Below, piece after piece: positions 10,951 to 22,700 of a stretch of 64,000 bases of DNA. Both the position numbers and the translations under genes were made by a program. Source of the stretch: Monocercomonoides exilis (Eukaryota > Preaxostyla > Oxymonadida > Polymastigidae); contig LSRY02000016.1 of NCBI GenBank assembly GCA_001643675.2, forward strand, positions 1,116,001 to 1,180,000, read 5' to 3'. Within the stretch, counting starts at the first letter, position 1. Each line of letters opens with the position of its first letter. The notes below the pieces were generated by a model. That model was not told the DNA's origin and ran no database searches. It saw nothing but the letters and a program-made list of their open reading frames with translations.

Positions 10951-13638
10951 GTCATTTTTCAGGCGTTGAAGATGGAACGAATAAAAGATTCTTTCATTTT
11001 TGAAGTGTTTCGAGATAAGAAGGATGAAATGAAGTGAAAGTCATATTTTAAAAAAGTGTCCTATCAAAACTGTTTCAAATGAAGAAACACTTAAAGTTAA
11101 ATAATACAAACGGCATTTCTAATTTAAAGATTGTCAAATATATTTAACTGAAACAGCCATAATAATTAATGAATTGCTGTTGTTGTTAATATTTAAAATA
11201 TAACATGAATGGTGAGTGACTGTGAATAAAACATTCTGTTTATCATTTCGGAATCACATTTTTTTTTCAATTTTTATTGAAATTGCTATTAATTAAATTT
11301 TTTCTTTAACGAAAGAATGACTTCGATGATAGTCAGCCATTTTTTCAATGAAAGAAACAAAAATGACTTTTATAATATGGATTAAACTCAGACTTTTGAG
11401 CTGTGAAGCAAAAGGCACACAAACAATGCAATATTTCTAACATTATTTAACAAACTCTGATAATATTATATGGTACATATTTAATCTTGACCTCAAAAAT
11501 TAATCTCAACCTTTTTTTTTTGAAACTTTCTGATGCTTTTTTCGAGCTTGGTTAAGGTGTGAAACTAAAAATAAATAGATGGGACAAAATATATAACTAC
11601 AAGAATTTTCATCGAAAAATTATGCACTGTTCATTGACTTTTTGTGATCAAAATATTTGAAAAAAACAGGATTATTTTTTGAAATACATGTGAGGTCGCA
11701 AAACATAATGTTATTATATCAATGATGTTTGCTTACAGTAATGATAATCAAATTTATTTTGAAATCTGGTTAAGTTTAAAAATGTTATTAGAAAAACATT
11801 TTTTTCATGCTTTGTGCATAAAAAGCTTGAAAGTCCGTATTTTCCCGCAGATAAACAATTTTTTCATGATTATTTACAACTTACGGTTATTTGTTATTTT
11901 GGAAAATTTTTGTTCATAAAAAATTGTATATATTTTTTTTATTTAAGAACCCAGATCAAAGACTTGATGGTCATCTTGATAATATTTTGAATCGAGCGTT
12001 AAAAGCCACAACGTCGCAATTCGACATTCCTATACTATTATTTTATCTAGTTTTTAACTTTTTCAATTTAATTTTTGATTTTTTTTTTCTAATTTCTCTG
12101 TTTTAATCAAAAACACGATTTTCGGAATTAATATGAATTTGTGTTAATTTTAAATCATATAAAAAATTAAAACAAAGTCTCAATTATCGTTTATTTGTAT
12201 TAAGTTTTGAAATGAAAAGGATATTTGCAAGGATTTGAACTGAAAAGCAAGTCTATATGATTTTTTTGTTATTCAAATTACCAAACATATACAAACAAAT
12301 AATCATCTTTGCATACAAGAATCGTTTTATTTTAATAATGTTTATTTGTCATTTCAACAAATTTTAAAACAAATGGATGCATGCCTCTGAAATTGTGTTT
12401 TTTTGAAAAATGTGTGAAATGAGAAAAAATGATAAAAAAACAATTTGAGAAAGTTCAAATCAACCAAATCACATAAAAAAGAAACGATGTATTATGATAT
12501 GAAAGCTTGAAACTTCTTATAATGAGTGTTCGTTGGAAAAGCAGAAAACCAATGATCAATGTTTAAAATTATTATAATCCTTGATCTTTTTGTCAAATAT
12601 GAAATATTGAAAAAAAATACAGAATAAGGAAATAAAAACATTTCAAACATTTCTGGTTATTTTTTATTTATCACAAGCTTGTGTATAGCTGAAAGCATAA
12701 CATAAAAGAAAAAAGGTCAAGATAGAATCAAGACCCTATCAAATTTTGATATTTGAGACGAACTTTATAGATATGGGACAATATTTTTTGCAATATGAAA
12801 TTTGTTCCACATGGAACTTTCAAAGATTTTCCTTGATTTTTGAACATTTCTATATCATATTTTGCATGAGAATGTCAGAGAAATAAATTAACGATTTCAG
12901 TTAAAGTTTGAAACAAATTATTGATTTTTTCATTAAAGTGAATATTCTACCCCATATAACAATATTTAGTAATTCAAAAAAAATTCGAATTCGAAACAAT
13001 AAACTTAATGAGTTCAAAATTTTTTTATGTGTGAAAGTTATTCAAAAGTGCAGTTTTTTTGGTGTAAAAAAAAGCCTGAAGCACAGAATTCTGTTCCATT
13101 TATCCTTCTTGTGATTTTTCTTTCTCGATTTATGAGCGAAAAATGATGCGTTGTTTTAATTTTTTCGAAAAAATTAACTGAAACATTTTTCCAAATATAT
13201 GAATTTTGAATTAATGGCATCGGATATGGTCATTCTTTTGAAAAAATCGTATCCATTTAATAACAGCATTTAACAAAATTGATTTTTTGAAGTCTTTTTT
13301 TGAAGTGAATCCATGATACTTCTCCACAACGCACTAATTTTCACATCAGATAAGTACGAATATTCTAATGTGCCAAGTGATAGCGTTTGATGGATTTCCC
13401 ACAAATAAATGACAAAAAATATTCAATTTTTTTTCACCAAGTTTTTTCACATTTGCGATTTTTCAAAAAGAATGACCTATATATTGAAGAAAAACAACCA
13501 ATCAATTTTTCAAATTTTTTTTTTGACAGTTTGACATATTAATTATTTGCTTAACATTTAATGAACTTCAATAGCAAAAAGTGGGGCATATTGAAATGAA
13601 AAGGACATCTATGAAAATTCGCGATTATCACTTATTCC
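10951..13638. other. AT-rich intergenic stretch with one MITE
   Basis: Apart from MITE copy B I see no gene. Short open frames are Phe/Leu/Asn/Lys-rich, as expected of AT-rich non-coding DNA. Confidence 0.55.
11578..11849 (+). mobile_element. MITE family 1, copy B
   Basis: About 270 bp, from GATGGGACAAAAT through TTTTCATCGAAAAATTATGC and ATTGACTTTTTGTGAT to CTTGAAAGTCCGTATTTTCCC. It shares an internal ATGTGAGGTC-CAAAACAT block with copy C. Non-coding. Confidence 0.8.
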
Positions 13639-14920
13639 TTGTTATTTTGTTTCATTAATGAACAATTGAAGGTTTTATTAACAGAAACGAAACGATTTCA
13701 ACCGATGAAAAATAAAGAAAATCTAGTTTATCTCATAAATAATGGAATGATCAAAAAGAATTTGTTCGACATTTATCGCTATTGCTCGAATGTCATACAT
13801 GTCAGAACCTCACAAACAATTACACTCCATTTTTCAGAGGTTTTTATTTGAAAGCAGTGGAACAGACTTTCTTTTCGAGATTGAAATTTTTGTCAAACCC
13901 CTAAAATGCAAAAATGGTCATTCAAACATTTCAATTGTTTCTGAACATGGATGCAAATCTAATTATTCATGTTCCACATGCAAAAAAAGAATGTCAATCC
14001 GCACTGGAACGATTTTTGCTCGATCACCTTTGAAAATTTCTACAATTTTGATATTGGCTTATTGTATTTGGATTCATATCAGTGACACTCAAGCTTCATT
14101 TATATCAGTGGTTGAAGTCCACTCTGTTGGTGCATTTTACAGTAAATTCAGAAGAGCTTGTTCGATGTTTTTGTTCAAAAATCCAAGAACGATAGGAGAT
14201 CCTGGCGTTGAGGTGGAAATAGATAAATCGGCTTGGCGGAGAAGGAAATATAAAAGATGTTTGATTCATTCACATATTTTCTCATAATTTTAAAAAATTG
14301 TTCAAGGTCAAAATAAGAAACTTATTAGGCATTTCGGGTTAATTGAACGTTAAAAATCAATTGGATCAAAACATTTAATGGCAGCTTTTTTTGTGGGAAG
14401 GCGATCAGCAAACGTGCTTCTTCCTCTTATTCAAAAAATAATTAAGCCAGATTCCATCGTTATTTCGGATCAATGGAAAACATATTCCAAACTCTCTGAA
14501 TTAGGATATATCCATCACACTGTTAATCATTCAAAAGAATTTGTTAACGTAAAGGGAGAATCAACAAACACTTTCGAAGGATCTTAGGCCCACTTGCGCC
14601 GTTATATGCCTGCATTTGAAGTTTTATGTACTGGTCTGGAAGAATATCTATATGCATATTTGTGTCAGCATCATGAAGATAAAACCTTTTTGGAATTCTT
14701 GAAAATTATGGTTTATCACAATGAAAATGAATATCACGAAGAACTCAGAAAATTCTTTCCTGATGATGACATCGATCAAGATCCTTCAGAAGATGAGATA
14801 TCATCAGATTCATCAAACGATTTCGAATATGAAAAAGATGACATTATTAATGAAGGCAGTGGAGCAAGCGACTGGTCAGATACAGAAATGACGAAAAAAA
14901 GAACGAAATCTCTTCAATAA
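13639..14920 (+). pseudogene. Merlin/IS1595-like (ISXO2) DDE transposase, interrupted
   Basis: A zinc-ribbon-like segment (C-x-N-G-H ... YSCSTCKKRMSIRTGTIFA) is followed by VEIDKSAWRRRKYKR (first Asp), then VISDQWKTYSKL (second Asp) and VNHSKEFVN...TNTFEG (Glu). This is the order of the IS1595/Merlin family. The acidic C-terminus ends at 14920. A probable 48-nt intron (14259-14306, GTTTGA...CAAG) sits between KYKR and the RHFGLIER segment. Two in-frame stops remain: TAA at 14351-14353 and TAG at 14585-14587, the latter at a position usually Trp in the family (EGxWxHL). The N-terminal part at 13639-13800 is in another frame. Probably an inactive element. Confidence 0.8.
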
Positions 14921-15410
14921 ATCCATTTCATTTTTCACTTTCATGACACAATTCAACTTATAAATATCAAAAACTATAATATTAACTTTAAAATAGTTTT
15001 TTTATTAAAAAATGACTGATGTGCTCCAAGTTTCATTATGCCAAAAGAGGATAATGTGCAAAAAAATCACACTGTTTAAAAAATGAATTCTAATTCCAAA
15101 TGGAACTTCCTTTTCAAACATTGTCAAAGACTCTTCACATATATTTGGATTATTTTAAAGAATTTCCATCAACAAAAAAACAAACAATCCAAACAATTAT
15201 AAAAGAAACACATGCACACAAAAAATATACGAAGTTTGAATTGGAATATAGGTAACAAAATAAAAAACATCAAATACAATTTTTTTTAAATGATATGATA
15301 ATAGAAACAACAAAATAAACAGTAAGTCTGATAAAAAACACTACCTATGAGAAGTTAAAGCAACTCATGCTTTTCCTAAAGATTTTTTAAATTAAAACAA
15401 ACCAACGGAG
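14921..15410. other. AT-rich intergenic stretch
   Basis: Lies between the Merlin remnant and the 3' end of the ARM-SPRY gene. No feature seen. Confidence 0.6.
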
Positions 15411-17830
15411 TTAATAACGCCATGCAACTTTTTGCCCTTTTGGATGAACAATCGCCTGAGAAGCTGGAAGTTCAAGAAGCCTTGTGACTTCAAACGACGA
15501 TCCTTCAATGCTCACAAGTGCCTGCACGTTACGTTCAATTAATATAATCACAATTATTGTTATTAAATACAAGATAAACATTGCAAAAATAATTATCAAA
15601 AAAAAAAATGTGAATCACTCCAAACCATAAATCTGATAGATTCAGGAATGTCAACGAAGTAATTGGGTTGCTGTTTGCCTTTCACGAAAAAGTGGGCTGT
15701 ACGATGAGCAGCTGTCATATCCACCTGAACACCAACCTGATCGCCTTCGTTGTAGCGGCTGTTACCAAGCGTCCACCGCCCATCTTGACGTAGAGGAGCA
15801 GATCTGATTCATAACACAATCAAAAAGTGTGAATCATGAGATACATAAATCAATTGACAGATAAAACAAGATTAATTGAAACAGAATGAATTTTTTTAAA
15901 AAACACTGCACACTCAACACCATAATATCCAGCGCTATTCTTATCTCTTCCGGGTCTGTAATCAGCAGGTGCTGTAAAATTAGAATGGCACAAGCCAAAT
16001 GCTGAAGAAGGAGTTGAAGTGATATGACATTAATGAGAAAAAGGAGAAAGAAACACGAAAATTTGTTTCAAATTAATAAATTAAATAAAAATAAAATTTA
16101 ATTCATAAAATATTCATAATGACAGAATGATCAATTTGAACAAACTCTGCTGCTTGTCAATGTTTGTGAACACGAATTCGCAGTACCAGATGCCTCTGTC
16201 GATGATTTTGTTAACAATAACAGAAGTTGTGCCTTTCTTCACAGCAAGCACTTTGTTCTCCTTCTGGACACAGTGATAGACATCAGGGAATTTGAATGAG
16301 AGATCGCGGCGGACATCCACTTCAGCGACTGAACAGCAGATAAGAATGAAAAAAAATATGAGAACATTCAATATTTGGAGTAATTGCATTAAAAAAAAAA
16401 GAATAATATCACAAATATCTAAACAATAAAAGCAGTGAAAAAAACACAGCAATATATTTCTTTTTGAAAATAAAACAAAAAAAGAGAAAAATATTCTCAT
16501 AAATGCATTGAGCGTACTGATGTCATCGAACAGGATAACAGGAATGGTGATTGCTGGTGTTGAGCTGCTCCGTTTGAGCGTTCCCGACTTCTTTTTGCTA
16601 GGCATCATCGTCCCACCAGCATCAACCATCGACATCGACAACGTTGATGCAGAGCGCTTCATTCCTCCTTCTTTACCTTCCTCATCTTCTTTCCTCTTTT
16701 CGTCGTCTTTTCCAAATGGCGCTTGAGGAGGTGCAGGAAGCGGAGGTTCGCTCTCGGAAGATGGTGTTGATGAAGATGAAGCTGATGAAGACAACATTCT
16801 GCTTCCACCAGGCTGATATCTGTCTGACAACTTAGCCTCGCTCGATGTTTTCGTGCGAAGGACATGAAGAGTGCCAGCTGCGTCGCGTGCGATGTCCGGA
16901 TTTTCGTTTGTGCTTAAATCATCCAAACTTGACATTATTTTATCTCTCAACTTTCCCTTTTTCAACCTAACATCCACAGCCGCTATGTCTGATTCACAAA
17001 TGGCAGTGAGGATTTCCAGAGCAGCCCTCTTTGTGGCAATCGTTCCTGGCTTTAGAGGATCCAATAAAGCAGGAAGTCTGTCCACAAACCCAGAATAAAC
17101 AATTGTACTTGTTACTGCTTTTCGAGATAAGTTCTCTGGGCCTGGTCCAGCCACTCCATGTGGAGCTGCTTTAAGTTCAGAAGAACTCGGAATTAACATG
17201 AGAAGTGCTTTTTTTGCTGCAAGAATAACATTTTGATTTGGGCACTCCAGGAGAGCAAGAAGAGGAAGAACAATTGGAGGTATTCCAGTTCCAGTAATTT
17301 CATTTTCTAAATAATTAGATATTAAGCATAATAAATCAGAGCATGCAAGCTAAAACACAATGTTAAACTAAATGAACATATAAATAATTCTCGCAATTCA
17401 TACAAATAGTTCATCATGAGGTCTATCTTTCATCAATGTTGTGATAATTGAAAGAAGTCCTTGAGAAACCATATCAAGAATGCAATCCTTCTCTATAATG
17501 AAGAAATAATAAACGTAGTTTCAATGGCAATTATAATAATTTTTATTGCTTTAAAGTAATCAGCGAAATACAAACTTCTCAACGCAAACATGCACAGTTT
17601 TCTAATTGTTTCTAATTCCTTTCCCTCTTCATCCCTCAAAACCCTAATCAATTCTCCTAAATTTTTTGCCTAAAAATATAACAAACGAGGAAGTATAATT
17701 GCATCCAAAAGCGTAAATAAATAATTGAATTTCAATTTGTCAAACAAAAATCAAAATACAAAATTCTTCAAACATCAAGACGCTCACTAACAATTATAGC
17801 ATCCTCCGCTGGATTTCTTTTTGAAGACAT
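15411..17830 (-). CDS. Armadillo-repeat plus SPRY-domain protein, eight exons
   Basis: Exons on the minus strand that keep one frame: 17830-17792, 17669-17576, 17492-17404, 17349-16518, 16328-16146, 16001-15914, 15803-15626 and 15521-15411, giving 537 residues. The N-terminal ~200 residues are helical ARM/HEAT-like (LLSIITTLMKDRPHDELF, then PIVLPLLALLECPNQNVILAA). A Ser/Pro/Lys-rich linker follows. The C-terminal ~190 residues form a SPRY-like fold: VNKIIDRGIWYCEFVF, FGLCHSNF, DGRWTLG and RFMALVSIEGSSFEV. The role is probably a protein-interaction adaptor; the partner is unknown. Introns are 54-189 nt with donors GTTAGT, GTTTGT, GTATGA, GTACGC, GTTTGT, GTGTGC and GTTTGG. The first intron of the C-terminal half happens to be stop-free, so the naive open frame runs through it. 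Divergent from the DnaJ gene. Confidence 0.82.
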
Positions 17831-17996
17831 TGAAATGCCTTTGCAATCTTCGGATTAGATTTATTTGATCTATCCCCTATTGTTTTCAATCGATCTATCC
17901 CATTGTAAGTTCATTGATTCCTTTTCTCGTCATTTTGCGACCAATTGGCTCCATCTAAACCTTCAATCTTGCTCCCTTTCTTTTTAAAAATTAATC
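17831..17996. promoter_or_regulatory. Shared 5' region of divergent ARM-SPRY and DnaJ genes
   Basis: Only 166 bp separate the two start codons, so both promoters must lie here or within the genes. There is a pyrimidine-rich stretch just before the DnaJ ATG. No canonical motif could be identified. Confidence 0.5.
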
Positions 17997-19401
17997 ATGC
18001 GTTTAAATATTTTAACTACATTTACAATTATGTTTTTTGTGCTTTTATCACATGCCGGAGAAGATTTGTACAAAGTTCTTGGCATTGATAAGTCTGCTTC
18101 AAAGGAAGACATTAAGCGAGCATACAAACAAATGTCCTTGAAGTATCATCCAGATAAAGTCAAGGATACTGACAAGGAGACTGCAGAACGAAGATTTGCT
18201 GATATTGCAAATGCTTATGAAATTCTTTCTGATGACAAAAAACGAGAAATTTATGACAGTGGAGGAGAAGAAGCTTTAAGAAGAGAGGAACAAGGATTTG
18301 GCGGAGGAGGGGGAGGCTTTGATCCATTTGACATTTTTAATCAATTCCATGCAACATTCACAACCCATGACACATCACATCAACAACGTGCATCTCGTCC
18401 TCGTGGAGATCTCGTAGTTCCGTTACCACTCACATTGGAAGAAATATACAATGGAATTGAATTGGATGTTTGCATTATTTTTTCTACTGAAATTTAAACT
18501 TTTTTTCTCTTTTCGAATTTTCACAGGCAGTTGTTTCACACAGAATTATTTGCAAGAGCTGCAAAGGCATGAGAGTTTTTTTAAAAAAATCAATTTTATG
18601 CTGTCAATTTTTTTAAAATCATTCTTTGTGCAAATTCATTTCTTATTCATCTGAATTATGAAACTCTTTCTTTTTGCAGGAAAAGGTGCAGCCCCAAATG
18701 GAATGAAGCAATGTCATAAGTGCAAAGGTCGCGGAGTGATCACTGTGAAGCGAGCTATGCCGTTTGGGTACTTTACATCGCAGGAGACTTGCGATGTCTG
18801 CGGAGGGGCAGGGTCGATTATTTCTCAGAGATGCAGCGTTTGCAAAGGAGGGGGCACAGTTATGGGCACAGATAAGATTAAAGTGACTGTTGCGCCTGGC
18901 GTGAGCGATGGCTTTGAGATTGTGTATCCCGATCAAGGAGACCAGTTCGTTTCTGGAGACAGATCGAAGCTGGTGATGAGAGTGAGGGAAGAAGAGATGG
19001 AGAAGCAGACTTTGGTGTCGCAGGGCGTTTTGAAGGAAAGAGGCACTCCAAACCTCAAGCAGAAGCCTTTCTTTGTTCGGGACTCCAAAAACAACTTGCA
19101 TGTGAATTTCACCATCACTCTTCTGGAGTCGATTGTTGGAGAAGTGTTTCAAATTCCGCATTTTGGCAATCGCCTTGTGACGGTTGACAGGAAGAATAAG
19201 TTCACAAGAGAAGGAGAAGTGATCACTGTAAAAGGAGAAGGACTGCCAATAGGCAAAAAGAGCGGTTCGTGGATGAGCTCATGGAGCAAGAAAAACAACA
19301 GCAAGACACAAAAGGCTGATCTCATCATCACTTTCCATGTTCAATATCCAAAGCAACTCAGCGAAAAACAACGAAAAGCTATCATCGAAACACTGTCTTA
19401 A
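17997..19401 (+). CDS. Type I (zinc-finger) DnaJ co-chaperone with signal peptide, probably ER luminal
   Basis: Exons 17997-18467, 18527-18566 and 18680-19401 give 410 residues. A hydrophobic signal peptide (residues 1-20) is followed by a J domain with HPD at 51-53, a Gly/Phe-rich stretch (GFGGGGGGFDPF) and four CxxCxGxG-type repeats from about residue 166 (CKSCKGKG, CHKCKGRG, CDVCGGAG, CSVCKGGG). The C-terminal substrate-binding domains end in a YPKQLSEKQRKAI helix. J proteins of this class stimulate an Hsp70 ATPase and hand it unfolded clients. The leader suggests the ER, as for Scj1/ERdj3; no C-terminal retention tetrapeptide is present. The second intron (18567-18679) starts with GC, not GT, and conservation across the zinc repeat fixes this boundary. 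The first intron has a GTTTGC donor. Confidence 0.92.
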
Positions 19402-19710
19402 CACAGAAAACTACAGCTATAACTGCTCTTCAATCTCCACTTCAGTTTCTGCTTCATGTCATTCTTGATGGAATCGGAATTAATGAAGAATTCACCGAAT
19501 GTTTCTCTCAGATAATTCATTTCAAGGAGTGAAAGATTATTTATCAATATAGTTTTTTACATTACCGTTTTTCTGAATAATTTTATGTTTTATTTTGCGT
19601 ATGAAATCTGATTTCTTATTTCTGTTCAGCAATAAGAACATTTTTGAAAAGAGTTAGAAGTGATCTACATGTAATAAAATATAGTTATCCCATAGTTTCT
19701 TCTATTTTCA
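19402..19710. other. Intergenic gap between DnaJ and UTP21 genes
   Basis: A 309-bp AT-rich spacer. It must hold the DnaJ 3' end and the UTP21 promoter. No motif recognised. Confidence 0.5.
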
Positions 19711-22700
19711 ATGAGTCTGATCATTTCTCCTTTTCGAACGATTGGACTCGTTTCCGGTGATTTACCGTTGTCATTTCGTCATGAAAAAATTGATGCGTAT
19801 ATTTCATGTGCAGTCGAGAATTTTTATCAAATATATAATGTATATATTTCAATTTCGTAATATATTTCATTGTTGTTGATTATTCGAAACTATTTTATAT
19901 ATGTCTTTAATGTAGCTATCAAAATTGCGTTTATGTTATGTAGGTACGCTATTTTTATTTGTTTTTTTGAAACGTTTAAATGGAAATCTTTTTAAAAAGG
20001 TGTTCGACAATCCACAAAAATAACTGCTTTCTTGGACACTAAAAATATCACATTTCTTTCTGTTAATGGAGCAATTAAAATTTATCGCAGAAATAGATTG
20101 GTTTGCTTTCTATAAATATGCATTTTCTTATCAAACTCATTTTTTTCAGTTGCGTATTTTACCTGGTCACCCTGATCATCCTGTTACAAATATTATGGAA
20201 CTGGGAAGTTATATAGTGACAACTACTGCAACAAATATTCTTTGCGTTTGGGATTTTAGAAGAGGGAATTGCATATTTTCTTGTTCTCTTCCTCCAAAAG
20301 ATCTAATAACTGCGATTGCACACCCACCAACATATGTGAACATGCTGCTGATTGGAACAATCTTAGGAAACATTTATCTTCTCAATTTTGTTTCAGGCAA
20401 AGTTGTTAATCTTTCATTAAATCATACAACTGATGATCATTTTGATGTATTTGAAGAAATGGCAAAAGTTAAGAAAGGATCCTTATCCTTTGTTGGGTCT
20501 CCTTTGCAAAAAGCTGCTATTACATGCATTTCAGTTTCTCCTGCTTTGGATTGTGTTGCTATTGGAGATGTTTCAGGTGTTATTCGACTGGTCAACATTA
20601 GAGATGATGTTATTCTGTTTTCTTTGAGGCAAAAGGGAACTGTCACAGCAGTAACTTTCAGAACAGGTTCGATTCCATTTTAATTTTCTTTTTGCTTTAT
20701 GCTTTTTTTATTTTTATTTTTTTATTTTTTTATTTTTTGTCTTTCAATTTGTTTCTAAAATTTTATCATTTCTTTTTTTTTTGAACGATATCTTCACACT
20801 CACATTATTTTAATCAACCCACACCTCAACCTTCGTTCCCCCAGTTGGCGATGAGGACTCCATTCTTGTGAGTGCCTCCAACACAGGCTTCCTGTCCGTC
20901 TGGGACCTGACAAAGCGCACGCTCTGTGTGCCAGCCTTCCACGCGCACCAGGGCTCTATCCGCGGCTGTGTGTTTGTGAATGGGATGTCACTGGCAGTCA
21001 CGAACGGCGACGACAACGCCATTCGCGTGTGGACATTCGACAAGCACACCAACGCACCCAGGCTCGTCCGGTCGCGCCAGGGCCACTCGCAACCTCCCAC
21101 TGCGCTGGCATTTGTGAACGAGGACGGTTCTCCCACAGCCTCGTCGAATGTGTGCTCAACTGCCCCTGCTGTGTTCATCCTCTCTGCCTCTTCTGACCAT
21201 TCGCTGAGAGCGTTTCATACAGTCAAAGACGAGCAGAGCACGTCGTTTTCGCAGAGCGGCGCGACGAAGAAGAAAGGAAAGATACTTCCTTCGTCGATTT
21301 TCACTGAGCATGCCACACAAAAGTCGGATGGACAGTATTCTTCAAGCAGCGACCAGACTATGCTCAGACCTGTTACGGATATGGCTGTTGGTTTGAAGAA
21401 ATTTTCTTTATAAATTTTTTTAAAAGTAATAATATTAATTTTTTTCTTTCAATATATTTATTATGATATATGCTGATATTTATATATGTCCTCCTTAAAA
21501 ACGATTTTATTCCCTCCTTTTTATTCAAATATTCATTTTGTATAACATTCATTTACTTCAATCAATCAATCAATCATCATCATCATCATCATCATCTTCT
21601 TCTTCTTCTTCTTCTTCTTCTTCTTCTTCTTCTTCTTCTTCTTCTTCTTCTTCTTCTTCTTCTTCTTCTTCTTCTTCTTCTTCTTCTTCTTCTTCTTCTT
21701 CTTCTTCTTCTTCTTCTTCTTCTTCTTCTTCTCTTCTTCACCAGCCACATTGCGTGATCCCTTATGGCCAGGCGTAGCCACCGTGCACGAGCAAGACCCC
21801 CAGCCACACCTGTGGCATTGGCAAAACAGAGTCGTCTCTTCAGTCAGACCTCACACGAAGTTCGCAACACCTGCCAGATGCGTCGCCATTTCGAACTGTG
21901 GAACAGCTTCTATCGGAGGAGGGAGAGGCTCTTTGGTCGCTTTTGGCGATGCTGCGGGCTTTGCAGAGGTGGTTTCAGCACAGTCTGGAATGCATCTGTG
22001 GCGGTTTGACTCAACACCTGCAACGAATGAATCAGATGAAGAATTCATTGGCAATACTGTGAATGAAGCAAATGCTAGCTCAGCCCGCTCGCCTCTTGTG
22101 GCTGTGTATTTTGACGGGGCGATGCGGTTTCTGTTGGGTGTGAGTGAGAACGGAGCAGTTGTTCACTGGAACATCGCGAAGTTCTCTGCAAAGCAGCGGG
22201 TGCTGGCTGAAGACGAGGCGCTTCCGCCTTCATCGGACTATCAGCTGAATGCGAATGTGGCAGCGACTGCGTTTGCCGCAGAGCAGAGTCTGCTGTGTGT
22301 TGCACTGAACACAAGGAAGATTGTTGTGCTGGATGTGACTTCTCCTGCATTGGATGAGTCTTCTTCTTCTTCTTCTTCTCCATCATCATCATCATCATCT
22401 CAACTTCAATCACTCAACAATTCCATTCAAATGGGCTTTGGCAGCGAGACATTCAAATGCCACATTGTGCGCCGTCTGCGCGGCCATCAAGACGACATCA
22501 CAGCTGTCTCGTTCTCACCTGACTCGCGAATGATTGTGTCAGCCTCACTCGACCAGACAATTAGACTGTGGGACATCCCAACTGGAAGATGTGTGGGCAT
22601 ATGCTCTCTCATTCACCCACTTATGCCACAGCCATTGCAATCATCTGTGTCATCTTCTTCGTCTTCGTCTTCTTCATCATCTTCCTCTTCCTCCTCTTCT

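Noticed and set aside
21470-21807. Long open frames of poly-Ser, poly-Leu, poly-Lys and poly-Arg on both strands
   Set aside because: They are the frames of a TTC microsatellite inside a UTP21 intron, not genes.
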